This document shows, piece after piece, positions 8,905-24,508 of a stretch of 64,000 nt of DNA. The notes under the pieces were generated by a model. The model searched no databases, was not told where the DNA came from, and worked only from the letters and a program-made list of their open reading frames with translations. The translations under genes and the position numbers were made by a program. The DNA lies in contig CAUJHV010000012.1 of the NCBI GenBank assembly GCA_963205115.1, positions 1 to 64,000 on the forward strand, read 5' to 3'. The stretch comes from Pseudomonadota bacterium (GTDB lineage: Bacteria > Pseudomonadota > Gammaproteobacteria > Burkholderiales > Burkholderiaceae_C). Position 1 is the first letter of the stretch. Every line of letters starts with the position of its first letter.

Positions 8905-10152
8905 TCATGCGCGCACCAGCCCGAGCAGGTGCGCCAGGTCCTTGAAGAAGATGCGCGCGTGGGCCATCGGCTGGCGCCGGACGAGACGTTTGTTCATGTA
9001 GGCGTCGAAGGTCAGTTGCTGCACGTCGCGGTCGCGGCAGATGCTGACGAAGCGTTCGCGGCGGCGGTCGTTGCGGTACCAGAAGTACTGCATCATCCCC
9101 AGCACCCAGAACACGCGGCCGTGTTCGCGCATGAAGCGCTTGCGGGCCTGTCCGAGCGCGCGCGTGTCGCCCGTGCGCAGGAAGGTCAGGGTGGCTTCGG
9201 CCGCCAGACGGCCGCCCAGCATGGCGTAGTACAGGCCCTCACCGGAGGCCGGTGCGACGACGCCGGCAGCGTCGCCGGCCAGCACCACGTCATGGCCGTT
9301 GTCCCAGCGCGGCAGCGGCTTCATCGGAATGGGGGCGCCTTCGCGTCGCAGGGTCTCCAGCCCCGCCAGGCCGCTGGCCTCGCGCAGGCGGCCCACGGCG
9401 GCGCGCAGCGAGAAGCCCTTGTCGGCGCTGCCGGTGCCCACGCTGAGTGTGCGGCCGTGCGGGAAGACCCAGCCGTAGAAATCCGGCGAGATGGTGCCGC
9501 GGTAGACGACGTCGCAGCGCGAACCGTCGTAGTCCGGTGGCATCGTGGCCGGGTTGCCGGACGACGAGCCGGGCTCGGGCGCGCGCAGGATCTCGTGGTA
9601 CGCAAAGACGAAGCGCCCGCGCTCGGCGCCGGGCACGGCCTGGCGCGCCACTTCGGATCGCGCACCGTCGGCGCCCACGACGCAGCGGGCACGAACGCTC
9701 TGCGCCCGGGCGCTGTCACGGTGACGGGCATCCATCACATGGAAGTGCACGCGGCACACGCCATCGGCATCGCGGGTCAGACGTTCGAACTGACCCACCC
9801 GGCGTTCGGCGCCGGCAGCGGCCGCGCGTTGGCGCAGCCACTCGTCGAAGCTGTCGCGGTCCACCAGGCCGACATAGCCGCCCTCGATGGGGATGTCCAC
9901 TTTCTGGTCCGTGGGTGACACCATGCGCGCGCACTGTGCGCGGGCCACCAGCAGCGATTCGGGGATCGCGAAGTCGCGCATCAGCCGCGGCGGGACGGCC
10001 CCACCACAGGGCTTGGTGCGCCCGGCGCGGTCCAGCAGCAGCACGTGCCTGCCTTCGCGAGCCAGTTCGTGTGCAGCGGTGGCACCGGCAGGTCCGCCCC
10101 CGACCACGACGGCGTCGTAGATGGCGTCCTGCAAGACGGGTGTCGTCGTCAT
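8905..10152 (-). CDS. bchP: Geranylgeranyl diphosphate/bacteriochlorophyllide a reductase BchP
   Basis: Reduces the geranylgeranyl tail of bacteriochlorophyll a to phytyl, the last step of the pathway. The 415-residue flavoprotein begins with the FAD dinucleotide-binding motif VVGGGPAGATAAHE (GGGPAG at 18-23), followed by DRAGRTKPCGGAVPPRL and the late FAD-contact motif LAGDAAGVVAPASGEGLYYAM, all typical of the GG-reductase family. The ATG at 10152 overlaps the stop of the upstream PucC-family gene by 4 bp (ATGA), indicating translational coupling. A longer open frame upstream is a shadow of that gene. Confidence 0.95.
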   Translation of the reverse strand: MTTTPVLQDAIYDAVVVGGGPAGATAAHELAREGRHVLLLDRAGRTKPCGGAVPPRLMRDFAIPESLLVARAQCARMVSPTDQKVDIPIEGGYVGLVDRDSFDEWLRQRAAAAGAERRVGQFERLTRDADGVCRVHFHVMDARHRDSARAQSVRARCVVGADGARSEVARQAVPGAERGRFVFAYHEILRAPEPGSSSGNPATMPPDYDGSRCDVVYRGTISPDFYGWVFPHGRTLSVGTGSADKGFSLRAAVGRLREASGLAGLETLRREGAPIPMKPLPRWDNGHDVVLAGDAAGVVAPASGEGLYYAMLGGRLAAEATLTFLRTGDTRALGQARKRFMREHGRVFWVLGMMQYFWYRNDRRRERFVSICRDRDVQQLTFDAYMNKRLVRRQPMAHARIFFKDLAHLLGLVRA

Positions 10153-11501
10153 GGTGTGCTCCGCGCCGCCGTGTGGTCCGGCGGCGTGCCCAGACGCCCC
10201 ACGGCGCCGGAGCTGAGCCCCGGCCGATTCGCGGCGATGCCCGCCGCCGCCAGGAACATCAGGCCTTCCAGCGCAAAGACGCAGCCATAGGCCGCGCCGG
10301 GTGCGTGGAAGATCAGCCGGGCGACATCGCTGGCCGCCGTACCGATCAGGCCGCCCAGGCCGAAAGCGATGGCCTGCGCGGCGCCCCACAGGCCCATGCG
10401 CACGCCTTCGCGCGACTGACGGCCTTCGCTGGCCAGCTGCATCATGGAGCCGATGGCGGCGATCGAGAACGCGCCGTTTGCCGTGCCCAGCAGGAACACC
10501 GTGGCCTTGAACGGCCAGGCCGGCCCGATCAGGCCCGCCATCACGAGGCCGGCCATGGCCAGGGCGGACGCGATGCAGCCGCCTACGGTCCATCCGCGCA
10601 GGCTGCCCAGGCGGCGGCCGCGCCAGCTGCGGCCGGCCGCAGCGGCCATCAACATGCCCAGCAGCACACCGCCGTGCTGCGTGCCCGACAGGCTGGTGGA
10701 TTGACCGGGCGTATAGCCCATCACCGCGCCGGCGAAGGGCTCCAGGATCAGGTCCTGCGCGCTGTACGCCAGCATGGACACGAAGACGAAGATGGCAAAG
10801 CGTCGCGCCGTGGCATCGGCCCACACGGCGCGCAGTTCGGCCTTGAATTCGCCCGGCGCGGGCGGGGCGTCCTGCGGGCGTTCAGGCGCCGCGACGCTGC
10901 CGTGGCCTTCCAGCCCTGCCAGGGCCAGCACGGTCACCAGCAGTGCCAGGGCCGAGACGCCCGCCGTCACGGCGACGAGCCGCGTGGGCGAGAAGGGATC
11001 GAGCAGCTGACCCGCCCCGCCCGCGGTGACCGCAAAGCCGACGATCATCATCAGCCACACCAGCGTGGCCGCACCGGCGCGGCGCTCGGGCTGCACACGC
11101 TTGGCCAGCAAGACCAGCAAGGAGGTGCCGCTGGCGCTGACACCCAGGCCGATGCCCGCGAAGGCCAGCACGGCCAGCAGCAGGCCGGCCAGCGGCTGGG
11201 TGGCCATCCAGACCGTGGCCAGCGCGGCCAGCACGCCGCTGGCGGCCAGCACGGCCATGCCGCCGACGATCCACGGCGTGCGCCGTCCGCCCACGTCGCT
11301 GCCGTGGCCCATGCGCGGCCGGGTGATCTGCATCAGGTAGTGCAGCGCCACCAGGGCGCCCGGTAGCAGCGCGGGCAGTGCCAGCTCCACCACCATCACG
11401 CGGTTCAGGGTGGAGGTGGTGAGCACCACGATCGAACCCAGTCCCGCCTGGACCAGGCCCAGCCGCGCAATGCGGCCCCAGCCAAAGTTCGAGGCTTGCA
11501 T
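10149..11501 (-). CDS. BCD-family major facilitator (PucC/LhaA-like) between bchG and bchP
   Basis: A 450-residue protein with about 12 hydrophobic segments. Family marks include LGLVQAGLGSIVVLTTSTLNRVM, the ITRPRMGHGSDVGGRRTPW loop, and DLILEPFAGAVMGYTPG, matching the bacteriochlorophyll delivery (BCD) branch of the MFS to which PucC and LhaA belong. The same position between bchG and bchP is occupied by such a gene (orf428/bch2 type) in other purple bacteria. A role in moving pigment from BchG/BchP to apoproteins is inferred. The ATG at 11501 overlaps the bchG stop by one base; the 3' end overlaps bchP by 4 bp. Confidence 0.88.
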   Translation of the reverse strand: MQASNFGWGRIARLGLVQAGLGSIVVLTTSTLNRVMVVELALPALLPGALVALHYLMQITRPRMGHGSDVGGRRTPWIVGGMAVLAASGVLAALATVWMATQPLAGLLLAVLAFAGIGLGVSASGTSLLVLLAKRVQPERRAGAATLVWLMMIVGFAVTAGGAGQLLDPFSPTRLVAVTAGVSALALLVTVLALAGLEGHGSVAAPERPQDAPPAPGEFKAELRAVWADATARRFAIFVFVSMLAYSAQDLILEPFAGAVMGYTPGQSTSLSGTQHGGVLLGMLMAAAAGRSWRGRRLGSLRGWTVGGCIASALAMAGLVMAGLIGPAWPFKATVFLLGTANGAFSIAAIGSMMQLASEGRQSREGVRMGLWGAAQAIAFGLGGLIGTAASDVARLIFHAPGAAYGCVFALEGLMFLAAAGIAANRPGLSSGAVGRLGTPPDHTAARSTP

Positions 11502-12436
11502 CAGGCCACTCCCGCACGTTGTGCAAAGGCGCTCGCCAACATGCCCAGCACGTACAGCGGGACGCCGAAGCCGCTGTACCAGGTGGCCCATGCGCGCGGA
11601 TTGCGCAGGAAGCGCCGCATCATCGCGGCCTGGGCGACCATCAGGCCCGCCACGCACAGGGCGTGCCACGGGCATTGCCAGGCGACCAGCATCGCCACCA
11701 CCACCGCCTGCGGCAGCAGCATGAACAGGCAGGCGGCCTGCGCCGCACCGCTAACGCCCAACCGCACCGGCAGCGAGCCGATGCCCATGCGCTGGTCGCC
11801 TTCGATGGACTTGAAGTCGTTGAGGGTCATGATGCCGTGCGCACCGATGCTGTACAGCAGCGCCAGCGCCAGCGAGCCGGGCAGCGGCATGGCGCCGTCG
11901 GCCATCACGGCCGAACCGGTGGCCCAGGCCAGTCCTTCGTAGCACAGCGCGCAGGCCAGGTTGCCCCACCAGCCGTTGCGCTTGAGCCGCACGGGTGGGG
12001 CGCTGTAGGCCCAGGCCAGCACCAGCCCCAGGACGGCCGCACCGAAACCCCAGGTGCCCAGCTGCGAGGCCACGCCCAGCGACAGCAGCGTCCACAGCAC
12101 CGCGATGTACAAGCCCCAGCGCCCGGGCATCCGGCCCGACGGAATCGGCCGGCCGGGCTCGTTGATGGCGTCCACGTGGCGGTCGAACCAGTCGTTCACG
12201 GCCTGGCTCGTCGCGCACACCATCGGGCCGGCCAGGATCACGCCCAGCAGGGCCAGGCCCCAGCGTTCGGACAACGCCGCACCCGAGGCCACGACGCCGC
12301 AGCCGAAGGCCCACATGGGCGGGAACCAGGTGATCGGCTTGAGCAGTTCGGCCACCACGGCCAGCGACGGCCGGGTCGGTTGTGCGGGTAGCGACGTACC
12401 GGGGCTGGTGCGGGAGGCGATGGCCATGAAAGCCAT
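11501..12436 (-). CDS. bchG: Bacteriochlorophyll synthase BchG
   Basis: UbiA-family prenyltransferase that esterifies bacteriochlorophyllide a with geranylgeranyl diphosphate at the membrane. About nine hydrophobic segments; the first Asp-rich motif is NDWFDRHVDAINEPGRPIPSG (from residue 81) and the second is LNDFKSIEGDQRMGIGSLPV, both diagnostic of chlorophyll synthases. Two ATGs are possible: 12436 (MAFMAIAS) and 12427 (MAIAS). An aaaga sequence lies 9 nt before the second and abuts the first, so 12427 may be the true start. A PpsR palindrome lies 22-39 bp upstream. First gene of the bchG-(BCD transporter)-bchP-tspO operon. Confidence 0.95.
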   Translation of the reverse strand: MAFMAIASRTSPGTSLPAQPTRPSLAVVAELLKPITWFPPMWAFGCGVVASGAALSERWGLALLGVILAGPMVCATSQAVNDWFDRHVDAINEPGRPIPSGRMPGRWGLYIAVLWTLLSLGVASQLGTWGFGAAVLGLVLAWAYSAPPVRLKRNGWWGNLACALCYEGLAWATGSAVMADGAMPLPGSLALALLYSIGAHGIMTLNDFKSIEGDQRMGIGSLPVRLGVSGAAQAACLFMLLPQAVVVAMLVAWQCPWHALCVAGLMVAQAAMMRRFLRNPRAWATWYSGFGVPLYVLGMLASAFAQRAGVA

Positions 12437-12442
12437 TCTTTG

Positions 12443-12464
12443 CTTGACACAATAGAGTGTCAAG
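12443..12464. promoter_or_regulatory. Perfect 8-bp inverted repeat adjoining the PpsR site
   Basis: cttgacac-aataga-gtgtcaag reads as a perfect dyad. Its right arm forms the left half of the TGT-N12-ACA site at 12458-12475, and its left arm supplies the -35 hexamer of the rightward promoter. It may add a second, overlapping operator half-site. Confidence 0.6.
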
Positions 12465-12472
12465 CGTAATTT
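12444..12472 (+). promoter_or_regulatory. Sigma-70 type promoter directed rightward, away from bchG
   Basis: TTGACA (12444-12449), a 17-bp spacer and TAATTT (12467-12472). The predicted start point is near 12479. No pigment gene lies downstream on this strand before the convergent ppsR end, only the small ORF at 12547-12738. The PpsR palindrome covers the spacer and the -10 box. Confidence 0.55.
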
Positions 12473-12475
12473 ACA
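12458..12475. promoter_or_regulatory. PpsR/CrtJ operator in the bchG upstream region
   Basis: TGT-caagcgtaattt-ACA matches the TGT-N12-ACA consensus exactly. It overlaps the -10 box of the rightward promoter and, read leftward, its tgtcaa end is a TTGACA -35 box for bchG. The sequence is nearly the same as the bchC operator at 47193-47210. Confidence 0.8.
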
Positions 12476-12546
12476 CACCCTGGCTGGACATGACGCGGCA
12501 TCCCGACCGTGGCGCAGGCCAGCTTCGATCCCTCGAAAGGTGGCCC

Positions 12547-12738
12547 ATGACGATAGCCCTTGACGCCCGCGCGGCCCGTCCCCAGCCGCGGCCTGTCGGG
12601 CTGGCCGTCAGGGCGGACGACCCGCGGCGTGCAGCCCCGGCTCAGCCGTCGGCGCGAATCGTGGCCGTGCTCAGGCGGCTGCTGGAGGGCCTGTCGGCAC
12701 CGGCGCCGTCCTGCACCCACGGTGGCTGGTACGTCTGA
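12547..12738 (+). CDS. Candidate small protein (63 aa), unknown function, behind a PpsR-controlled promoter
   Basis: A 63-residue ORF with the Shine-Dalgarno-like aaggtgg just before its ATG. The product is Ala/Pro/Arg-rich with a short predicted helix (RIVAVLRRLLEGL) and ends SCTHGGWYV. By hand count about 52 of the 62 codons after the start end in G or C, matching real genes here. The frame is open further upstream (possible ATG at 12490). It is the only ORF in the direction of the TTGACA-N17-TAATTT promoter and converges on ppsR. I do not recognise a family. It could instead be part of a non-coding transcript. Confidence 0.4.
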   Translation: MTIALDARAARPQPRPVGLAVRADDPRRAAPAQPSARIVAVLRRLLEGLSAPAPSCTHGGWYV

Positions 12739-12838
12739 GGACGCCCAGATTCAGGCCTGACAGCCTGCACGGGGGTTGAGACGCCGCGCGCGCGCGTCAT
12801 CGGCCGGCGGCATCGGGCGCTGGTGGTCAGCGCACGCG

Positions 12839-14350
12839 CTACGAGCCGCTCTTGGTGCCCTGCGACGATTGATCGTTGTCGGCGCCCAGGTCACCCAGGC
12901 CATGACGGTGCAGCTTGACGTACAGGCTTTGACGCGACAGGCCCAGCATCTCGGCCGCCGAGGCGCGGTTGTTCTGCGTGAGCTTCAACGCCGCCTCGAT
13001 GCACAGCTGTTCGATCAGGTCGGTGGACTCGCGCACCAGGTCCTTCAGCGGCATGCGGCCCACCAACTGGGTGAGCTGCTCCACCGAGCGGGGCGCTGAC
13101 TTGCCGGCCTGGGTGTCGCCACCCAAGCGGCGGCCCACATGGCGCACCGTGAAACCCAGGCAGGGCGGGTCGCCATCCGCGACCGCCACGGCGGATATCT
13201 CGACGTCGGCCTGGGCGCCTTGATCGCCGCGCAGGCTGGATGCGAACAGGCGCACCGAGCCTTGCTGGCGCAGCGTCGCCAGCATCACGCTGAGGTCCAC
13301 GCCCGGCCGGCCCAACCAGCGATCGAGTGACTGTCCCTGCACCTGCTCCTCGGATGCCGACTGTGTCAGCTCGACGAAGGCGGCATTGGCCATCAGCACC
13401 CGGCCATCGAAGTCGGTCACCACAAAACCGTCGGGCGCGCGCTCGACCACCTGGATGAAGGCCTGACGGGCCTTGGCCGTGGACGTCACGGGCGCGGCAC
13501 CGGCCTGGCGAGCCGGGCGCATGCGCACCAGCATCAGCTTGGCGTTTTCCTGCGTGAACTGCGTGGCCGAGATGATCAGATCGGCCGGCGTCTGTCGCAC
13601 ACGCACCTCGTCGCTGCGGCCGGTGCTGCGCACCTTGGCCAGCATGGCGTTGACGTCGCGCAGGCCCTTGTCCGGCAGGCCCAGGGGGAAGGTCTGGCCC
13701 GTCACGCGGCGCGAGGGCAGGCCCAGCAATTCCAGGGCCGCGGGGTTGGCCTCCACCACTTTGCTGGTGCCGGCATCCACCACCAGGATGGCTTCCGCCG
13801 CCATGTCGAACAACAGGCGATAGCGGGTCTCCACGTGTCGAAGGCGCCAATAGTCGCGCTCCAGCGTGTGCTGGGCATCGACCAGCCGCTGCTGCAGGCT
13901 GGACAGCGCACGCAGGTCGCGGCCGAAAGCCACCATGCGTCCCTTGCTGCCCATGCGCACCGCGGAGTACAGCATCGGCAGGTCCGCACCGCGCTCCAGC
14001 GGGTGGTTGATGTGGCGCCATCGGCGCGCCTCGCCAGTGGCTGCATCACCGAGCAGGGATTCCACCTTGGGGCGGCTCTCCAGCGTCACCACATCCTGCC
14101 AGGGCCGGCCTTTCCAGCCGGCATAGCTGTCGGGCGGCAGGTCTTCCAGGCTCACCGAAATGTCCTGGATGACGCCGCGGCGGTCCAGGACGAGCGCGAT
14201 GTCGGCGGCGGCCTCGATCAGCGAGGCTGCACCTTGGGCGTCCAGCGCTTCGAGCGACTTGCGGAGCACGGCAGCAGATGGCGGCACCGACTCACCTGCT
14301 CGGTTGCCTGGCGTTGCGCTCTTTGCTGATGCTCTGCTTGTTGTACTCAC
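12839..14350 (-). CDS. ppsR: PpsR/CrtJ, transcriptional repressor of photosynthesis genes
   Basis: Represses bch, crt and puc genes in oxygen and light by binding TGT-N12-ACA palindromes. The 503-residue protein has the PpsR layout: an N-terminal PAS-like region, a coiled-coil linker (LQQRLVDAQHTLERDYWRLRHVETRY), PAS domains (FDMAAEAILVVDAG..., VVERAPDGFVVTDFDG...) and a C-terminal Fis-type helix-turn-helix (AAEMLGLSRQSLYVKLHRHG at 465-484). Cys450 in the HTH region (LCIEAAL) matches the conserved redox Cys of the family. It starts at a GTG (14350) that overlaps the ppaA stop by 4 bp, so the two are translationally coupled. A second, diverged PpsR lies at 55090-56520. Confidence 0.96.
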   Translation of the reverse strand: MSTTSRASAKSATPGNRAGESVPPSAAVLRKSLEALDAQGAASLIEAAADIALVLDRRGVIQDISVSLEDLPPDSYAGWKGRPWQDVVTLESRPKVESLLGDAATGEARRWRHINHPLERGADLPMLYSAVRMGSKGRMVAFGRDLRALSSLQQRLVDAQHTLERDYWRLRHVETRYRLLFDMAAEAILVVDAGTSKVVEANPAALELLGLPSRRVTGQTFPLGLPDKGLRDVNAMLAKVRSTGRSDEVRVRQTPADLIISATQFTQENAKLMLVRMRPARQAGAAPVTSTAKARQAFIQVVERAPDGFVVTDFDGRVLMANAAFVELTQSASEEQVQGQSLDRWLGRPGVDLSVMLATLRQQGSVRLFASSLRGDQGAQADVEISAVAVADGDPPCLGFTVRHVGRRLGGDTQAGKSAPRSVEQLTQLVGRMPLKDLVRESTDLIEQLCIEAALKLTQNNRASAAEMLGLSRQSLYVKLHRHGLGDLGADNDQSSQGTKSGS

Positions 14351-15231
14351 CTGCTCCCGTCCCGTGCGGCGACCAGCCGCTCGGCCTCAAGCATAGCTTG
14401 CCTGGCATCGGCAGCCGTGGCGTCGGCGCCCACCAGCGTGGCGATCTGCGGGCGCTCGTTCAACAGGGGGCCGCCCACCAGCACACGCAGGTCGGGGTTG
14501 CGGGATCTGGTGCGGATCGCCCGGATCAACTCGCCCAGGTTCTGGATGTGCTTGTCGTTCCCGATGGAAAAACCCACGAGGTCGAAATGCTGTTCGTGTA
14601 CCAGGCCCAGCAGGCCTTCGCGGCTGCCGGGGGCATCGGCCCAGACCATCCAGCCCGATGACCGGAAGAAGTCGCCCACCATGGTCAGGCCCAGGGTGTG
14701 CTGCTCGCCGGGCACCGGCACCAGCAGCGCGGTGCGACCACGGCCGGCCGTACCCGGGCGGCCACGCACCTGCATCGACAGCAGGCGCACCAGCCCCTGC
14801 AGGCGCGACAGCGCGATGGTCACGTCGGTGAACTCGCACATGTCGGCGTCCCACAGGGCGCCCAGGTGGCGAGCGGCGGGTGCCAGCAACTGCAGGCACA
14901 GCGACTCGAAGCCGACACCGCTGCGCAACATGTTCTGCAGATAGGCTTCCGCGGCTTCGCGGTCGCTGATCGCCAGCGCCGCGAATTCGGGCACCTGTTC
15001 GGGTTTGACCGTCGATCGGTCGTTGCAGGCCGCCATGGCCTGGATGGAATCACCGCCGGGGTGATGCAAGAGCATCAGCCGCGGAATGATCTCGGTTTCG
15101 ACGGTGCGAAACAGAGAGTCCGATACCGTGCAAGCGTCGTGTCGCGCCCCGGTCTCGCGCGCTCGCCACGAGGCGTCGCAGGTCGGCTGTACGTCCGGTG
15201 CGGGACGCTGCGCTTGTGAACCACCCGTCAT
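14347..15231 (-). CDS. ppaA: PpaA/AerR, B12-binding antirepressor of PpsR
   Basis: A 294-residue cobalamin-binding-type regulator that modifies PpsR/CrtJ activity in response to light and redox state. The N-terminal half (QMARS-like EAAEAYLQNMLRSGVGFESLCLQLLAPAARHLGALW) resembles B12-binding cap helices. The C-terminal Rossmann domain has VPGEQHTLGLTMVGDFFRSSGW and GFSIGNDKHIQNLGELIRAIR; His in GEQHTLG is where AerR-type proteins place the cobalamin ligand, in place of the classical DxHxxG. The ATG at 15231 was chosen over an open N-terminal extension without family character. The gene is translationally coupled to ppsR, the usual ppaA-ppsR arrangement. Confidence 0.93.
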   Translation of the reverse strand: MTGGSQAQRPAPDVQPTCDASWRARETGARHDACTVSDSLFRTVETEIIPRLMLLHHPGGDSIQAMAACNDRSTVKPEQVPEFAALAISDREAAEAYLQNMLRSGVGFESLCLQLLAPAARHLGALWDADMCEFTDVTIALSRLQGLVRLLSMQVRGRPGTAGRGRTALLVPVPGEQHTLGLTMVGDFFRSSGWMVWADAPGSREGLLGLVHEQHFDLVGFSIGNDKHIQNLGELIRAIRTRSRNPDLRVLVGGPLLNERPQIATLVGADATAADARQAMLEAERLVAARDGSR

Positions 15232-15549
15232 TCCGCCTCTCCTCAGTGTGCGATGTAGCGGCCACCTGCGGGAGCGGCTGGCCAGACAGGGTCGGCACAG
15301 GCCAGGGCGGAACTGCCGCCGCACCGCAGGCCCCGAGCGTGGGGGCATCGCTTTTCAATCTGATCGTCTTGCGTACCAACTGTTACTTTTACGCCGGAGC
15401 GTGAGGCGTGTCAAAGGCCTTTGGCGATCCGGCATCACTTTTTTTAACGTGTGGTCGGCGTGCATCACCGGGTGTCCGGCGCACGGTCGCGAACCCCTGG
15501 CGCAGCCACCGACGGCCACGGACTTGAAGTTACCGTCAGTTTTTGTGTG

Positions 15550-17434
<1,885 letters not shown>

Positions 17435-17458
17435 CGCGAGCGCAACGGAACACACCGC

Positions 17459-19007
17459 ATGCAACTGACCCTGTGGACCTACGAAGGACCGCCGCACGTG
17501 GGGGCCATGCGTATCGCCACCGCCATGCGCGACCTGCATCTGGTCCTGCATGCGCCCCAGGGCGACACCTACGCCGACCTGCTGTTCACGATGATCGAGC
17601 GACGCCAGCAGCGCCCGCCCGTCACCTACAGCACCTTCCAGGCGCGTGACCTGGGCGGCGACACGGCCAGCCTGTTCCAGCGCTCGGTGCAAGAGGCCTA
17701 CGAGCGCTTCCAGCCGCAGGCCATCATCGTGGCAGCCTCCTGCACCGCCGAGCTCATCCAGGACGACCCGGCCGGCCTGGCGCAGGCGCTGGGTCTGCCG
17801 ATCCCGGTGATCGCGCTGGACCTGCCGTCCTACCAGCGCAAGGAAAACTGGGGCGCGGCCGAGACCTTCTACCAGCTGGTGCGTCGCCTGGCCGGCCCGG
17901 TGGTGGCACGCGAGCCACGCGCCCCGGGCGTGCGGGCTCGCTGCAACCTGCTGGGTCCTACGGCGCTGGGCTATCGCCACCGCGACGACGTGCGCGAGCT
18001 CACGCAGCTGCTGGACCTCATCGGCGTGGATGTGCACGTGGTCGCGCCGCTGAACGCCACACCGGCCGATCTGGCGCGTCTACCCGAGGCCGATTTCAAC
18101 GTGGTGATGTACGCCGAGACCGCGGGCCCGGCCGCCCAGTGGCTGTCGCGTGTGCACCGGCAGCCCAGCGTGTACACGGTGCCCATCGGCATCCATGGCA
18201 CGCGCGAATTCATCGAGTCGGTCGCCGCGCTGGCCGGCGTGGACGCGGCGGCCGCGCTGCAGCACATCGAGTGGCGCGCCCGCTGGTATTCGCAGTCGGT
18301 CGACTCCACCTACCTCACCGGCAAGCGCGTCTTCATCTTCGGCGACGCCACGCACGCCATTGCTGCGGCCCGTGTGGCCGCGCGCGAAATGGGCTTCACC
18401 GTCGTGGGCCTGGGCAGCTACAGCCGCGAGCAGGCGCGCGAGGTGCGCGATGCCGCCAAGCTCTATGGCCTGGAGGCGCTGATCACCGACGACTACCTCG
18501 AGGTGGAAGCACGTGTGGCCGAGCTGCAGCCCGAGCTGGTGCTGGGCACGCAGATGGAGCGCCACATCGCCAAGCGCCTGGGCCTGCCCTGCGCCGTGAT
18601 CTCGGCGCCGGTGCACGTGCAGGACTTCCCGGCCCGGCACTCGCCGCAGATGGGCATCGAAGGTGCGAACGTCATGTTCGACGCCTGGGTGCACCCGCTG
18701 ATGATGGGGCTGGAAGAGCACCTGCTGCAGATGTTCCGCGACGACTTCGAATTCCACGCCGAAGCCTCGCCTTCGCACCTGGGTGCGGGCAGCGCCGCGC
18801 GTGCGGCCGAGGTGCCCGCACCGGTGGCCGCGGCCGCACCTGCGGTGGTCGCGCAGGCCGCCGGCGCCATCGAGCTGGGCTGGGCGCCCGACGCGGAGAA
18901 GGAACTGCACAAGATCCCGTTCTTCGTGCGGGGCAAGGCCCGCCGGAACACCGAACGCTATGCCCGGGACCGCGGCGTGGCCACCATCACCATCGAGACC
19001 CTCTACG

Positions 19008-19033
<26 letters not shown>
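17459..19033 (+). CDS. bchB: Dark-operative protochlorophyllide reductase, B subunit
   Basis: Partner of BchN. The 524-residue protein begins [23 protein letters not shown] and has Asp36 ([10 protein letters not shown]), the unusual aspartate ligand of the NB cluster in this family. Further marks are [14 protein letters not shown] and [20 protein letters not shown]. The C-terminal 80 residues contain an Ala/Pro-rich linker followed by the small domain ([27 protein letters not shown]) typical of BchB/ChlB. The 3' end overlaps bchH by 26 bp. Confidence 0.96.
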
Positions 19034-23779
<4,746 letters not shown>

Positions 23780-23800
23780 CCCACCGCCGGAGCATCGACC

Positions 23801-24508
23801 ATGGACGTGCGAACCCCCGCCTACCAGCAACGCCGCAGCGAGATCGAGGACTACTTCGACCGCACCGCGGCCCAGACCTGGGCGCGCCTGACGTCCGACG
23901 CGCCGCTGGGCCGCATCCGCAGCACCGTGCGCGCCGGACGCGACCGCATGCGCGCCACGCTGCTGGGATGGCTGCCCGGCGACCTGCACGGCGCGCGCAT
24001 CCTGGACGCCGGTTGCGGCACCGGGGCGGCGTCCGTCGAACTGGCGCGTCGTGGCGCCGAGGTCGTGGCCATCGACCTGTCGCCCACGCTGGTGCAATTG
24101 GCGCGCGAGCGGCTGCCCGCGGACCTGGGCGCCGGACGCATCGACTTTTGCAGCGGCGACATGCTGGACCCGGCGCTGGGCCACTTCGACCACGTGCTGG
24201 CGATGGACTCGTTGATCCATTACGAAGCCGCCGATGCGGCGCGCGCGATCGGCCGCCTCGGTGAACGCACGCGGCGATCGATGGTTTTCACTTTCGCTCC
24301 GCGCACACCCGCGCTCGCCGCGATGCATGCGGTGGGGCGTTGGTTCCCGCGCGGCGACCGCGCCCCGGCCATCGTGCCGGTGGCTGAACAGCACCTGTCC
24401 GGCCTGCTGGGCGCCGAGCCCGCGCTGCAGGGCTGGCGCCGCCAGGGCGCGCAGCGCGTGGCCTGCGGCTTCTACACCTCGCACGCCATGCACTGGGGCC
24501 GTTCGTGA
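23801..24508 (+). CDS. bchM: Magnesium-protoporphyrin IX O-methyltransferase
   Basis: Methylates the C-13 propionate of Mg-protoporphyrin IX using SAM. 235 residues; SAM motif I is ILDAGCGTGAASVELARRGAEVVAIDLSPTL, preceded by the family-typical N-terminus YFDRTAAQTWARLTSDAPLGRIRSTVRAGRD. The C-terminal end GFYTSHAMHWGRS resembles other BchM proteins. It sits 21 bp after bchL and overlaps lhaA by 4 bp. Confidence 0.95.
   Translation: MDVRTPAYQQRRSEIEDYFDRTAAQTWARLTSDAPLGRIRSTVRAGRDRMRATLLGWLPGDLHGARILDAGCGTGAASVELARRGAEVVAIDLSPTLVQLARERLPADLGAGRIDFCSGDMLDPALGHFDHVLAMDSLIHYEAADAARAIGRLGERTRRSMVFTFAPRTPALAAMHAVGRWFPRGDRAPAIVPVAEQHLSGLLGAEPALQGWRRQGAQRVACGFYTSHAMHWGRS

Noticed and set aside
12457..12546. 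Extended start of the small ORF at the GTG in 12457
   Set aside because: It lies within the promoter -10 region and PpsR operator, upstream of the predicted transcription start.
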